Counted from the stretch's first letter, positions 35,798-45,216 are shown. The stretch is 64,000 nucleotides of DNA from an uncultured Propionibacteriaceae bacterium (GCA_937965785.1 CALCKT010000011.1:62001-126000); one strand, 5' to 3'. Program-made: numbers and translations. Notes: generated by a model from the sequence alone, not told the origin.

Positions 35798-37183
35798 ATG
35801 GACAAGAACGTCACGAAGGTTACCGAGAACCCACAGGCTGCCCGGAACCTTCGTGCCTTTCAACTGATATGGCTCACGCAGCTCATCGCCCGGGTCGGCA
35901 ACGGCATGACCGCTTTCGGGCTCGGGGTTTTCGTGTACCAGGAGACGGGGCAGACGACCCCCGGCGCGCTCATCATGCTCGCCGCATTCCTCCCGGGTCT
36001 GCTGCTGGCACCGCTCGCCGGGGTCCTGGTGGACCGGTTCGATCGACGCCTGCTGATGATCCTCAGCGACACGTTGTCGGCGATCGGGCTGGCCGCCCTG
36101 TTGGGGGCCTTTTATCTCGGATTCCGGGAGGTCTGGGTGATCTGCGTCTGTGTGGCGTTCAGCTCGGTCTTCGAGGCGCTGCTGGACCCGGCCTACCGCG
36201 CCACCGTCACCGACCTGCTGACGCCCGAACAATACGCCCGGGCCTCTGGCATGACCCAGCTGGCAGCCGCTGCGCAGTACCTCATATCCCCGGCGGTCGC
36301 GGGTCTGGTGATGGTGCAGTTCGGCATCAACGCGGTCCTGATGATCGACGTCGCGACGATGGCGACGACCGTGTCGTTCACGGTGATCGTGTGGCGCACG
36401 ATCAAGGCGGAACCGAAACCGGTCGAGCAGGGTTTCTGGGAGGACTTCCGCAACGGGCTGGCCTACTTCGCCCGTAACCGCGGGATCGTGGTGTTGATGC
36501 TGCTGGTGACCCTGATGACCTTCTGCATGGGATTCCTGCAGACCCTCCTGACGCCGATGATGCTCGACCTCGCCGACGAACAGACCCTCGGTCTGGTGCG
36601 TTCGGTGGCCGCCATCGGCATGGTCGTGGCCAGCCTGGCCATCGGGGTGTTCAACATGGGCAACAACCACATCCGCTACCTGGCGATCGCGCTGGTGTTC
36701 GGTGGGGTCGTCGTGATCGGTCTGGGAATGACCACCAACGTGGTGCTGATCGGGGTCGCCACGTTCCTGTTCTTCATGGTCCTGCCGCCGTTGAACACGA
36801 GCGTCGAGGTGCTCACCCGGTCGTGGATTCCCAACGAGACCCAGGGCAAGATCTGGGGACTGATGGGTCTGGTCTCCCAGCTCGGTTTCCTGGCCGCGTA
36901 CTGCATCGCAGGGCCGCTCGCCGACAACGTGTTCAACCCGCTGCTGCGCCCCGGAGGGGCGCTGGTCGATGGCCTGGGTGGCGTCATCGGCGTCGGACAG
37001 TCCCGGGGCATCGGGCTGATGTTCGGGCTCGTCGGGATCCTGCTGATCCTCATCGCGGTGGTCACACCCCGGGTCAGGGCCATCCGGGTCCTTGAGGACA
37101 ATCTCAAGGAACAGCTGGCCACCTCGCCGAGGAGCGGGGCTCCCGAGGACGAGGCCGTCGGGATCCGTCGCGTGGAGGGGTGA
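35798..37183 (+). CDS. MFS transporter, MFS_3/enterobactin-exporter-like
   Basis: A 461-residue membrane protein with about 12 helices. Motif A appears as GVLVDRFDRRLLMILSD between helices 2 and 3, and the second-half equivalent is degenerate. The N-terminal NLRAFQLIWLTQLIARVGNG and the EALLDPAYRATVTDLLTPEQ segment between helices 4 and 5 are typical of the MFS_3 group, which exports siderophores, macrolides or other drugs. ATG 35798 is chosen (GGAG nine bases upstream); ATG 35792 and GTG 35783 are alternatives. A weak GGGGT/ACCCC hairpin with TTTTT follows at 37177-37200. Confidence 0.87.
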   Translation: MDKNVTKVTENPQAARNLRAFQLIWLTQLIARVGNGMTAFGLGVFVYQETGQTTPGALIMLAAFLPGLLLAPLAGVLVDRFDRRLLMILSDTLSAIGLAALLGAFYLGFREVWVICVCVAFSSVFEALLDPAYRATVTDLLTPEQYARASGMTQLAAAAQYLISPAVAGLVMVQFGINAVLMIDVATMATTVSFTVIVWRTIKAEPKPVEQGFWEDFRNGLAYFARNRGIVVLMLLVTLMTFCMGFLQTLLTPMMLDLADEQTLGLVRSVAAIGMVVASLAIGVFNMGNNHIRYLAIALVFGGVVVIGLGMTTNVVLIGVATFLFFMVLPPLNTSVEVLTRSWIPNETQGKIWGLMGLVSQLGFLAAYCIAGPLADNVFNPLLRPGGALVDGLGGVIGVGQSRGIGLMFGLVGILLILIAVVTPRVRAIRVLEDNLKEQLATSPRSGAPEDEAVGIRRVEG

Positions 37184-37333
37184 ACCCCGCGACCCTTTTT
37201 CTGTCGGTTTTTCGGACTATCCGGGGCACGTCCCGGGGTTCCGCACCCATTGGCTGTCTACTGTGGGTACAGGGGAACTGTGCCATGACGCGCGGACGGG
37301 GAACACGGGGCGCGCGTGCAGACGGAGGTTACG

Positions 37334-37693
37334 ATGGGAATTCTCGACTGGCTGGGCAGGAAGTGGGCCAAGGAGCTTGACTTCACGAAGGTCGACTCTG
37401 TTCTGAAGGCCGAAGCCCTGGCCGCCGAGGGGAAATTGGCGCCGCTGTACCTCGTTCCGCTGCGTTTCGGCGGGCAGGACATGCCCATGAACCGGGTCTT
37501 CGTCCCGGCATCCGTCGTTGAAGCCAAGGAACATCACGACGAGATGATCAAGGGTCTCGTCAAGGACCGCAAGGCGGACGGCTACTCCTGCACCCCCGAA
37601 TACCGCGACGAGAGCGTCATACCATTCCGGCTGGAGGGCATGGCGACCGAGGAGGGAATCCCGGTCTACTCGTGGTCCATCGACGTGTGGTGA
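37334..37693 (+). CDS. Conserved-looking small protein of unknown function
   Basis: A 119-residue soluble protein, MGILDWLGRKWAKELDFTKV at the start, then LAPLYLVPLRFGGQDMPMNR and a C-terminal VYSWSIDVW. No domain recognised. ATG 37334 has GGAGG five bases upstream; an in-frame GTG 18 bases earlier lacks a site. It converges on the large membrane protein gene across a 107-base gap that holds a long inverted repeat. Confidence 0.65.
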   Translation: MGILDWLGRKWAKELDFTKVDSVLKAEALAAEGKLAPLYLVPLRFGGQDMPMNRVFVPASVVEAKEHHDEMIKGLVKDRKADGYSCTPEYRDESVIPFRLEGMATEEGIPVYSWSIDVW

Positions 37694-37711
37694 TCACACC
37701 ACGACAATCCC

Positions 37712-37780
37712 GGTTGCGCAGCACTCAACCGGCGAGAACCCTGTTTTCGGCGGGAAATCGGGGTTGAGTGCTGCACAACC
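37712..37780. repeat. 19-base inverted repeat between converging genes
   Basis: GGTTGCGCAGCACTCAACC (37712-37730) and GGTTGAGTGCTGCACAACC (37762-37780) are complementary at 18 of 19 positions and enclose 31 bases. It may be a bidirectional terminator for the genes ending at 37693 and 37800, although no T-run follows on either side, or a member of another dispersed repeat family. Confidence 0.75.
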
Positions 37781-37799
37781 GTGCAAATCCCGGGTACGG

Positions 37800-40403
37800 C
37801 TAGTCGAAATCCTCCGTTTCCTCCGAGGTGCCGCTCAGGTGGGCGCTCAGCCGGCTGTAGGCCACGGACAGGGCGAAGCAGATCACGCCCGCCACCAGCA
37901 GCGACAGGATGCGGGTGATGGAGTTCTGCCCGGACATGTCGATCACCGCGAGCTTGAGCACCATCAGCATCACCAGCACCAGCCCGTACAGGCGCATGGC
38001 CGTGGCGTGGGCGCGGAAACCCGCGACGATACTGAGGGCGCCGGCGATGATGAGGGTGGCGCTGCTCGTCGCGGAGTCCACGTTCGTCGTGGTCAGGAGG
38101 GTGTTCACCCCGAGCAGGGAGAGGGTGAAGGTGACCCCGGTGGTCACGCCGTGCCATGGGTGCCGCACCAGCGGCCACATCATCCACACCACCGCGCAGC
38201 CCACCGCGAGCACGAAGGGGATCAGCGCCAGCTCGTGGGCCAGGAAGGCCCACGCCCGGTGGGTCACGGGCAGCCACGGCACCAGCGACCACCCGGTGGC
38301 GGCGTGGACCACGTACTGCATCAGACCGGCCGCGACGAGGGTCAGGATCATCGGCACCTGCGACGACGGGGCCAAGGACGTCGTGCCGATTGTGGGTTCG
38401 TCGACCAGGCATGCCCGCTGCCTGAACAGCCTGCCGGACAGCAGGGGCAGGGTCGTCGCGTGCCCGCTGCTTAGCCCCAGCGCGATCAGCGCCACGATCA
38501 CGCTCAGCACGAGGATTCCCCAGACCGTGACTCCCCAGGCCGGGCCGACGCCCAGCCTCCGCAGCAGCTCCTCGACGACCGCGGGCAGCCGGAGGACCAG
38601 CAGGAACACCACCAGCCAGACGGCCACGAGGTGTTCCGGCCTGTCCGGGAGGCGTTTCTCGACGGCCAGCGCGACCGCCACGGCCACCGCCAGGATGCCC
38701 AGCCGCACCAGGGCCAGGGCGATGCCCGGGTCGTACCCGAACCAAGTCAGGAGCACGACCGCGGCCGGTACGGTGACCGCGTGGATCGCATTGCCGGCGA
38801 GCACCGCGGGGAGTGCCGTCAGGGCCAGGACGGCGACGAGCGCTCCCAGGACCAGGGATTCGTTCCTCAGCTGGGGCAGCAGAACGCCCACCGTCACGAA
38901 GGCGCTGACGAACAGGCAGTGGCCCGCCCACTGCCCGGCCTTCGCGGCGACCTTCTTGAAGGTCAGCGGCACCACCGTCAAGGCAAGGACGATCAGGTGC
39001 GTCACGGCCAGCAGGGTGAAGTCCTGCTGCTGGAACCAGTCAGGTGTGGCCCGCGGAGGCGGTGCCGGCGTGAGACGCAGCGTCGAGATGGCCACCAGCA
39101 GCGGAGCGGCCAGCCAGGCCAGCGCCCATGGGTTCGCCGGGGTCCCGGGGGACGGCTCCGGTGCGGTCGCCGGGATCTCGCCCTCCGGCACCTCGCCCGC
39201 CTTCACGACCAGGATGAGCTGGGCGAACAGGAGCGCCACGAGGGCCAGCATGACCACGAGGGTGCCGGTCTCGGTGATCTCCCGTGCCTTCTCGACGGGT
39301 GCCAGGAACAGCGCGGGAAGTCCGATCGCGCTGGCCGACAGCAGATAAAGGGGCCTGAAGCGGGACCGTGCGACCGCTTTTCGTGCGGTCATGGCGGTGG
39401 TCAGGGTGATGGCCGCGACATAACCCACCACCATCGTCAGGCCCAGGAAGGACTGCTCGGGATGGACGTGGGACTGCGCCGCGGCCAGCCCGATGGTCGA
39501 CAACCCGCCCAGCGCGGTGATGATCGTGATGTAGGGCAGGCGGGTGCGCGCGGCGACCAGGATCAGGATGATCGTCCAGCCGGTGAGCGCGAGGAAGGCG
39601 GGCAGCGGGGGCAACAAACCCAGCAGGACCGCGCCCACCAGACAGACGAATCCCAGCCCGCCGCCGATTCCGGTGAGTGTGGCGGCCGGCAGCCGGTTCG
39701 TCGTGGCCCTGGAGATCATGCCCATCCCGACGACGGTCAGCGTGACGCCCGTCACGCCGACGGCCCCGACCTTGACGATGTCAGGTATCGAGTTCCACAG
39801 CAGCGCGATGAGACTGGCCGCGGCCAGGAAGACCAGCACGGCCGCCGCGGCCGACAGCAGGTACTTGCCCAGGGCGGCCTCGCCCGCACGGTTCCTGATC
39901 GAGGTCAGGGGCGAGGGTTTGGGTTTCTGGGAGTGGGACGGGATGCCGAGGGGTATCTCGTCCGGGCGCCCGGACGACGATGCCCCGGCGGGCGCGTTCT
40001 GCGCCACCGGTTGAGGGGGGATGGGAACCGGAATCGTCTCGGGCAGCCGGGGAGGCGGGGAAGCCGGCGGTGGGGGAGCGGGCCAAGGGGCCGGCGGCGG
40101 TGCCGGCGGTGGGGGTGCGGGCTGCTTCAAGGAGGGGATCGATATCTGTAGCGGGGTCGGGCCGGTCGCGGTGGGGCGGTGGGGCGGCGCCGGTGCCGGT
40201 GGGGGCGGGGCGGCCGGTTTCTGCTGCTCCCGGGAGGTGCTGCTCCGTTGTCGCGAGGCCTCGGGGAGGGTGTCCAGCTTGTCCAGGTAGGAAATGATCA
40301 CGTCCATCCTGAGGGTCAGGCCGTCGATGGCCCTGACCACCTCGCGCAGGCTCGGTTCCTCGGGTTTCGGGCCGGTGCCCTCCGGTTTTTCGCTCATCTC
40401 CAT
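37800..40403 (-). CDS. Large polytopic membrane protein, DUF2339-like
   Basis: An 867-residue protein. Residues 1-50 hold a short coiled-coil (LREVVRAIDGLTLRMDVIIS), residues 50-165 are a Pro-rich low-complexity linker, and the remaining 700 residues contain more than twenty hydrophobic segments. The segment RAGEAALGKYLLSAAAAVLV and the later GGGLGFVCLVGAVLLG match the DUF2339 layout (soluble N-terminus, Pro-rich linker, many helices). Function of the family is unknown. ATG 40403 has AAGG seven bases upstream. It is divergent from the sugar ABC operon. Confidence 0.8.
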   Translation of the reverse strand: MEMSEKPEGTGPKPEEPSLREVVRAIDGLTLRMDVIISYLDKLDTLPEASRQRSSTSREQQKPAAPPPPAPAPPHRPTATGPTPLQISIPSLKQPAPPPPAPPPAPWPAPPPPASPPPRLPETIPVPIPPQPVAQNAPAGASSSGRPDEIPLGIPSHSQKPKPSPLTSIRNRAGEAALGKYLLSAAAAVLVFLAAASLIALLWNSIPDIVKVGAVGVTGVTLTVVGMGMISRATTNRLPAATLTGIGGGLGFVCLVGAVLLGLLPPLPAFLALTGWTIILILVAARTRLPYITIITALGGLSTIGLAAAQSHVHPEQSFLGLTMVVGYVAAITLTTAMTARKAVARSRFRPLYLLSASAIGLPALFLAPVEKAREITETGTLVVMLALVALLFAQLILVVKAGEVPEGEIPATAPEPSPGTPANPWALAWLAAPLLVAISTLRLTPAPPPRATPDWFQQQDFTLLAVTHLIVLALTVVPLTFKKVAAKAGQWAGHCLFVSAFVTVGVLLPQLRNESLVLGALVAVLALTALPAVLAGNAIHAVTVPAAVVLLTWFGYDPGIALALVRLGILAVAVAVALAVEKRLPDRPEHLVAVWLVVFLLVLRLPAVVEELLRRLGVGPAWGVTVWGILVLSVIVALIALGLSSGHATTLPLLSGRLFRQRACLVDEPTIGTTSLAPSSQVPMILTLVAAGLMQYVVHAATGWSLVPWLPVTHRAWAFLAHELALIPFVLAVGCAVVWMMWPLVRHPWHGVTTGVTFTLSLLGVNTLLTTTNVDSATSSATLIIAGALSIVAGFRAHATAMRLYGLVLVMLMVLKLAVIDMSGQNSITRILSLLVAGVICFALSVAYSRLSAHLSGTSEETEDFD

Positions 40404-40588
40404 CGTGGAGCCTTTCCGGGCGTTCTTCGCGGAGGTTCCAGATTAGAGGGAACCAGGTGCGCTGGGGGAGGGATCGGGAAAATTCCCGGGCGACCTGCGG
40501 TGGGCTCCTGGGGTGCGGTGGTTCCCGTGGCTCTCCGGTGCATCTCCACCCCGACGTGGCAGCGTTGACATTTCTTTCTGGAAAAGTC

Positions 40589-40637
40589 GTGACAAACTCT
40601 CGATCCTCGCCTACAATCTCCGCTGTTAACGCTAACT
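40589..40637 (+). promoter_or_regulatory. Promoter and LacI-type operator of the fucoside operon
   Basis: GTGACA (40589-40594) and TACAAT (40612-40617) are separated by 17 bases. GTTAACGCTAAC (40625-40636), a near-palindrome with CG at its centre, overlaps the expected transcript start, the classical position for a LacI/GalR repressor. A second possible -35, TTGACA at 40565, has no fitting -10. The rest of the 304-base divergent gap (40404-40707) shows no gene. Confidence 0.7.
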
Positions 40638-40707
40638 TCGGGCACTCGGACGAGAAGCAGCAGCCCTGCCGTTCCGGAGACCGACCGATTACGACAAGGG
40701 AGTTCGT

Positions 40708-41934
40708 ATGAAGTACCGCCGTGCAGCAGCCGCGCTGCTGTGTGCCACCCTGGCCCTCGGGCTCGGGGCCTGTTCAGGAGGGTCCAAGGACAAGAGCGCG
40801 CAGGCCGGCAAGATGTACACCTGGGTGTCCAACGAATCCGACCGCGCCCAGTGGGACACCTTCGTAAAGGGCGTCCAGGAAACCGATCCCAACTTCAAGC
40901 TCGACATCGAGGGACCCAGCTTCCAGGACTACTGGACCAAGATCAAGACCCGCATGTCGTCGGCCGACGCGCCCTGCATCGTCACCACGCAGGCCGCCCG
41001 CGCCCAAGAACTCGGTGAGCTCCTCACCCCGCTCGACGACCTCGCCAAGGAGGCCGGCCTCGACCTGACCAAGTACAACCAGGCCATGATGCAGGGCATG
41101 ACGGTCGACGGGAAGGTCCGCGCCATCCCCTACGACGCCGAACCGATGGTGCTGTTCTACAACAAGACCATGTTTGCCCAGGCCGGGCTGAAGGAACCGG
41201 GCGTCGACTACACCTACGAGCAGTTCCTCTCCGACGCCAAGGCGCTGACCAAGGACGGCGTGCAGGGCTTCGCCGTCGCCCCCGACATCAGCTACCCCTA
41301 CCTGCCGTTCGCCTTCGCCAACGGCAACGTGCCCGTCAAGGACGGCAAGCTGAACATCACCGACCCGGGCTTCGTCGCCGACATCCAGCAGACCTTCGAC
41401 CTGGTCGGCAAGGAGAACGTCGCCGCCGCCCCCAACCCCGCCGACACCACCGACGTGCCCATGCAGGGCTTCCAGGGCAAGAAGGTGGCCATGGTGATCG
41501 AGGGTCCGTGGTTCTACTCGACGATCCGCGAGGGAATGGAGAACGAGGTCGGGGTGGCCGTCATCCCGTCGAAGAGCGGCAAACCCGTCGGCATGATCCA
41601 GGGCTCCGGTTTCGGCATCTCCGCGAAATGTCCTGACAAGAAGGCCGCCTTCCAGAACATCATGAAGATGACCACCCCCGAGGTCGTGGCCTACGTCGGC
41701 AAGAACCGTGGCACCGTCCCCTCCATCGACTCCGCGCTGTCGGGTTGGGCCGAGGGCAAACCCGCCCAGGACGCCGAGGTCATGAAGGCTCTCCTCGCGG
41801 ATGGGCAGCCGCTGGTGACCACCTCCACCTGGAACCAGGTGGTGACCCAGTTCACCCAGTACTCCCCGGAGGGTGCCCGCGGCACCCGCACCGCCGAGGA
41901 CATCCTGGGAACCATTGAGAAGTCGGTGAACTGA
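40708..41934 (+). CDS. Sugar ABC transporter substrate-binding lipoprotein
   Basis: A 408-residue CUT1-type binding protein. Basic MKYRR start, hydrophobic stretch, lipobox LGAC with Cys22 and a Lys/Ser linker. Mature domain markers include PYDAEPMVLFYNKTMF, the conserved hinge segment, and AMVIEGPWFYSTIR. It binds an oligosaccharide outside the cell for the two permeases downstream. The linked GH29 enzyme points to a fucose-containing ligand. Four bases separate it from the first permease. No ATPase is encoded here, so a shared MsiK-type ATPase elsewhere is likely. Confidence 0.9.
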   Translation: MKYRRAAAALLCATLALGLGACSGGSKDKSAQAGKMYTWVSNESDRAQWDTFVKGVQETDPNFKLDIEGPSFQDYWTKIKTRMSSADAPCIVTTQAARAQELGELLTPLDDLAKEAGLDLTKYNQAMMQGMTVDGKVRAIPYDAEPMVLFYNKTMFAQAGLKEPGVDYTYEQFLSDAKALTKDGVQGFAVAPDISYPYLPFAFANGNVPVKDGKLNITDPGFVADIQQTFDLVGKENVAAAPNPADTTDVPMQGFQGKKVAMVIEGPWFYSTIREGMENEVGVAVIPSKSGKPVGMIQGSGFGISAKCPDKKAAFQNIMKMTTPEVVAYVGKNRGTVPSIDSALSGWAEGKPAQDAEVMKALLADGQPLVTTSTWNQVVTQFTQYSPEGARGTRTAEDILGTIEKSVN

Positions 41935-41938
41935 TCCA

Positions 41939-42868
41939 ATGACGACGACGGCCAAGCCGTCGCCTCGAAGCAAGGTGAAGAAGGCCCGCAAACCCGGCGT
42001 CAACCAGCGGTTGCTGGCCTTCTTCCACCTCGCTCCGGGCATGAGCGGCTTCCTGATCTTCATCGTGGTTCCGCTGATCGCCTCCATCGCGATCAGCCTC
42101 CACAACTGGCCCCTCTACGGGGACCCCGAGTTCGTCGGTGCGGAGAACTACGTGCGACTGCTCTCCGGCCAGGACCCGGCGTTCTACACGGTGCTGGGCA
42201 ACACCCTGGTGTTCGCGATCGGCTACACCGCCGTGAACCTCGTGGTCTCTACGGGCATCGCGGTCTGGCTTCACTCGCTGCCCGACTGGGCCCCGTTCTT
42301 CCGGGTGCTGTTCTTCATCCCCGTCGTCACCCCCATGGTGGCCAACGCCCTCATCTGGCGGGTCATGCTCGACGACCAGGGCGTGATCAACGGGATGCTG
42401 GCGGCCATCGGCATCACGGGACCCTCCTGGCTGGGGCACCCGACCTGGGCGATGGTCTCGCTGATCATGATGTCGCTGTGGCAGGCGGTCGGCTACAACA
42501 TCGTCGTGCTGGCCGCGGGTCTGAACAACATCAACCCCGCGATCATGGAGGCTTCCAAGATCGACGGCACCACAGCGTGGAGCCGGTTCTGGCGGGTCAC
42601 CTTCCCGATGCTCTCGCCGTCGCTGTTCTTCGCCTCCGTGATGACGGTGATCGGGGCCTTCAAGGTGTTCACCCAGCCGTTCATGCTGACCAAGGGCGGG
42701 CCGGGTGAATCCACCAACACCCTGGTGCTGTACCTGTACCGCAGCGCCTTCTCCTACGACAAGCTCGGCCTGGCGTCCTCGCTGGCGTGGGTGCTGTTCG
42801 TGCTGGTGATGCTGGTCACGGCGCTGCAGTTCGTCGGCCAGAAGAGGTGGGTGAACTATGACTCCTGA
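41939..42868 (+). CDS. Sugar ABC transporter permease, MalF-like (CUT1)
   Basis: A 309-residue protein: a basic N-terminal tail (residues 1-25), six membrane helices, and the coupling loop EASKIDGTTAWSRFWRVTFP near residues 203-222. HLAPGMSGFLIFIVVPLIAS is helix 1. It forms half of the import channel. Its last 11 bases overlap the second permease gene. Confidence 0.9.
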   Translation: MTTTAKPSPRSKVKKARKPGVNQRLLAFFHLAPGMSGFLIFIVVPLIASIAISLHNWPLYGDPEFVGAENYVRLLSGQDPAFYTVLGNTLVFAIGYTAVNLVVSTGIAVWLHSLPDWAPFFRVLFFIPVVTPMVANALIWRVMLDDQGVINGMLAAIGITGPSWLGHPTWAMVSLIMMSLWQAVGYNIVVLAAGLNNINPAIMEASKIDGTTAWSRFWRVTFPMLSPSLFFASVMTVIGAFKVFTQPFMLTKGGPGESTNTLVLYLYRSAFSYDKLGLASSLAWVLFVLVMLVTALQFVGQKRWVNYDS

Positions 42869-43700
42869 GAAGAACCGCCCCCGCCGCTGGGGGAAGATCG
42901 TCTCGAAGACGCTGCTGGTGGTCGTGGCCGTTGGGTTCGTCTCGCCCTTCGTGTGGATGCTCTTCTCCGCGCTGAAACCGAGCAACCAGGTGCTGTCCAC
43001 CGGGGCCGCCCTGCTCGGCGACGCGGTGCGCTGGGACAACTTCGCGGAGGCCTTCAGCTCCATCCCGTTCGGGCAGATCCTGGTCAACACCTTCGCCTAC
43101 GCGCTCGTCGGGACCCTCATCACCGTGGTGGTCTCCGTGCTGAACGCCTACGCCTTCGCGCGCCTGGAGTTCCCCGGGCGCTCCGCCCTGTTCTCGGTGT
43201 TCATCGCCACCCTGGTGCTGCCCATCGAGGTGCTCGTCATTCCCCTGTTCCTGGGGGCCGACGCCTTCGGGCTCGTCGACTCCTACCCGGCGATCGTCCT
43301 GCCCTTCGCCTTCGGGGCCTTCGGCACCTTCATGCTGCGGCAGTTCCTGCTGTCGCTTCCCGGCGACTACGAGGAGGCCGCCCGGATCGACGGCGCGGGC
43401 CAGGTGAAGATCCTGTTCCACGTGATCATCCCGCTGCTGCGCGGCCCCATCGCGGTGGTGGCGGCGTTCGCCTTCATCGACTACTGGAACGCCTTCCTGT
43501 GGCCGCTGATCATCATCAACAGCACGGACAAGGCCCCGCTGCAGCTCGGCCTGTCCATGTTCACCGGTGAACGCGGCACGGACTGGGGGCCGCTGATGGC
43601 GGCGTCCACGATAGCGGTGCTCGCCAGCCTCGTGATCGTGGTGGCGATGCAGAAACAACTGGCGAAGGGCCTCAACATAGGAGGATTCGGTGGCCGCTGA
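42858..43700 (+). CDS. Sugar ABC transporter permease, MalG-like (CUT1)
   Basis: A 280-residue protein with six helices and the coupling loop EEAARIDGAGQVKILFHVII. VGFVSPFVWMLFSALKPSNQ is the typical MalG first helix and loop. It starts 11 bases before the end of the first permease gene, and the fucosidase gene starts 11 bases before its own end, so the four genes form one transcript. Confidence 0.9.
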   Translation: MTPEKNRPRRWGKIVSKTLLVVVAVGFVSPFVWMLFSALKPSNQVLSTGAALLGDAVRWDNFAEAFSSIPFGQILVNTFAYALVGTLITVVVSVLNAYAFARLEFPGRSALFSVFIATLVLPIEVLVIPLFLGADAFGLVDSYPAIVLPFAFGAFGTFMLRQFLLSLPGDYEEAARIDGAGQVKILFHVIIPLLRGPIAVVAAFAFIDYWNAFLWPLIIINSTDKAPLQLGLSMFTGERGTDWGPLMAASTIAVLASLVIVVAMQKQLAKGLNIGGFGGR

Positions 43701-44991
43701 CCTGGAGGCACGATTCGAACGCGACGCCGAACGCTGGAAGGCGCTCGCGCGCCCCACCCCGGAGTGGTTCCGGCGCGCCAAGCTCGGATTCTTCATCCAC
43801 TGGGGGCCGTACTCGGTGCCCGCGTGGGGGGAGCCCGTCGCGGAACTCGGCGAGATCCCGCCGACCGAGTGGTTCCGGCACAACCCCTACGCCGAGTGGT
43901 ATCACAACACCATCCGGTTGGAGGGCAGCCCCGCGCAGCGGCACCACGCCGAGGTGCACGGCGGCTGCGACTACGACGACTTCCTCGACGCCTGGCGGGC
44001 CGAGAGGTTCGACGCCGACGCGGCCGTCGCCGAACTGGTGGCGGCCGGGGGATCCTACGTGATGGTCACCACGAAACACCACGACGGCGTGTGCCTGTGG
44101 GACGCGCCCGGCACCGGGGACCGCAACACCGTGCGCCGCGGACCCGGGCGTGACCTGGTGGGGGAGTGGGCCGACGCCGCGCGGCGCGCCGGGATGCGTT
44201 TCGGTGCCTACTACTCGGGTGGCCTGGACTGGCACGCCGCACCGACGGAACCGATCGGGCTGCGCGACGACTGGGACCTGACCGAACGTCCCCTCGACCA
44301 GGGCTACGCGTCTTATGCCGCCGGGCACCTGCGGGACCTCATCGCCCGCTACAACCCCGACGTGCTGTGGAACGACATCAACTGGCCGGACGCCGGCAAG
44401 GACTTCGGACCCGACGGCATCGGCACCGTGTTCGAGGAGTACTACGCCGCCAATCCGGAGGGCCTGGTCAACGACCGCTGGCAGGTGCCCCACCAGGACT
44501 ATGCCACCAGCGAGTACAAACACCTCCAGCAGTGCGAGAACGCCGCGGTGTGGGAGCACTGCCGAGGGGTGGGGCTGTCCTTCGGGTACAACTCCGTCGA
44601 GGGTCCCGAACACGCCATGACCCCGCTGGAGTTGATGAAACACCTCGTCGACATCGTGTGGCGGGGCGGTCGGATGCTGCTGGGCGTGGGTCCGAAGGCC
44701 GACGGGACGCTACCCGGATGGCAGTCGGAGATCCTCCGCGGCATCGGGCGCTGGATGCAGGTCGCGGGCAAGTGGCTGCCCGACTTCGTCGCCGACGGCG
44801 AACTGGAGATAGAGGGCGCCTGGACGCGGCTGGGTCGCGTCGGGGACTCCCGCCTGCTGTTCATCGACGCCGATGTCCCCGTCACCATCCCGGCAGGGAG
44901 GCTGCTGACCCCGGAGTGGGCATCCCTCGAGGACGGGACCCTGACCTGTGCCGAGGACCGCCCAGGCCCGGCGGTCGTGGAACTGACCTGA
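43690..44991 (+). CDS. Alpha-L-fucosidase (GH29)
   Basis: A 433-residue GH29 enzyme. KLGFFIHWGPYSVPAWGE near the N-terminus, the KHHDGVCLWD segment and the nucleophile Asp229 in LWNDINWPD are diagnostic. It hydrolyses alpha-L-fucosyl linkages with retention. No signal peptide is present, so it acts in the cytoplasm on oligosaccharides brought in by the linked ABC transporter. GTG 43690 follows AGGAGG. At 433 residues it has the catalytic domain and only a short C-terminal beta domain. A GC hairpin follows. Confidence 0.9.
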   Translation: MAADLEARFERDAERWKALARPTPEWFRRAKLGFFIHWGPYSVPAWGEPVAELGEIPPTEWFRHNPYAEWYHNTIRLEGSPAQRHHAEVHGGCDYDDFLDAWRAERFDADAAVAELVAAGGSYVMVTTKHHDGVCLWDAPGTGDRNTVRRGPGRDLVGEWADAARRAGMRFGAYYSGGLDWHAAPTEPIGLRDDWDLTERPLDQGYASYAAGHLRDLIARYNPDVLWNDINWPDAGKDFGPDGIGTVFEEYYAANPEGLVNDRWQVPHQDYATSEYKHLQQCENAAVWEHCRGVGLSFGYNSVEGPEHAMTPLELMKHLVDIVWRGGRMLLGVGPKADGTLPGWQSEILRGIGRWMQVAGKWLPDFVADGELEIEGAWTRLGRVGDSRLLFIDADVPVTIPAGRLLTPEWASLEDGTLTCAEDRPGPAVVELT

Positions 44992-44994
44992 ACC

Positions 44995-45017
44995 GGGGCC
45001 GGGGCACACCCGGCCCC
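44995..45017 (+). terminator. Terminator-like hairpin after the fucosidase gene
   Basis: Nine-base-pair perfect stem GGGGCCGGG (44995-45003) with CCCGGCCCC (45009-45017), five-base loop, four bases after the stop. No T-run. Confidence 0.7.
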
Positions 45018-45216
45018 GCCCCGTCGGAAACGCCTGCCCTCCGGTCGTGCGCTTGCCTTCCGGTCGTACGCCTGCCTTCCCGACGGAAACGCTTGCCTTC
45101 CGGTCGTACGCCTGCCTTCCAGTCGTACGCCTGCCTTCCCGACGGAAACGCTTGCCTTCCGGTCGTACGCCTGCGCTACAGCGCAAGCAGACGACCGGAA
45201 GACAAGCGAACTGGGG
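45018..45216. repeat. Dispersed repeat family B, expanded modular copy left of the CotH gene
   Basis: A run of 19-21-base units alternating between CTTCCGGTCGTACGCCTG and CTTCCCGACGGAAACGCTTG, at least seven units, ending in the core TGCGCTACAGCGCA (about 45171-45184) and the terminal segment GACAAGCGAACTGGGG. The core and terminal 43 bases reappear inverted at 46745-46788. The 391-base gap to the CotH gene shows no other gene; its last 170 bases should hold that gene's promoter. Confidence 0.85.

Noticed and set aside
45018..45216. Possible CRISPR array
   Set aside because: Units of 19-21 bases abut without unique spacers, contain internal inverted copies, and no cas gene is nearby.
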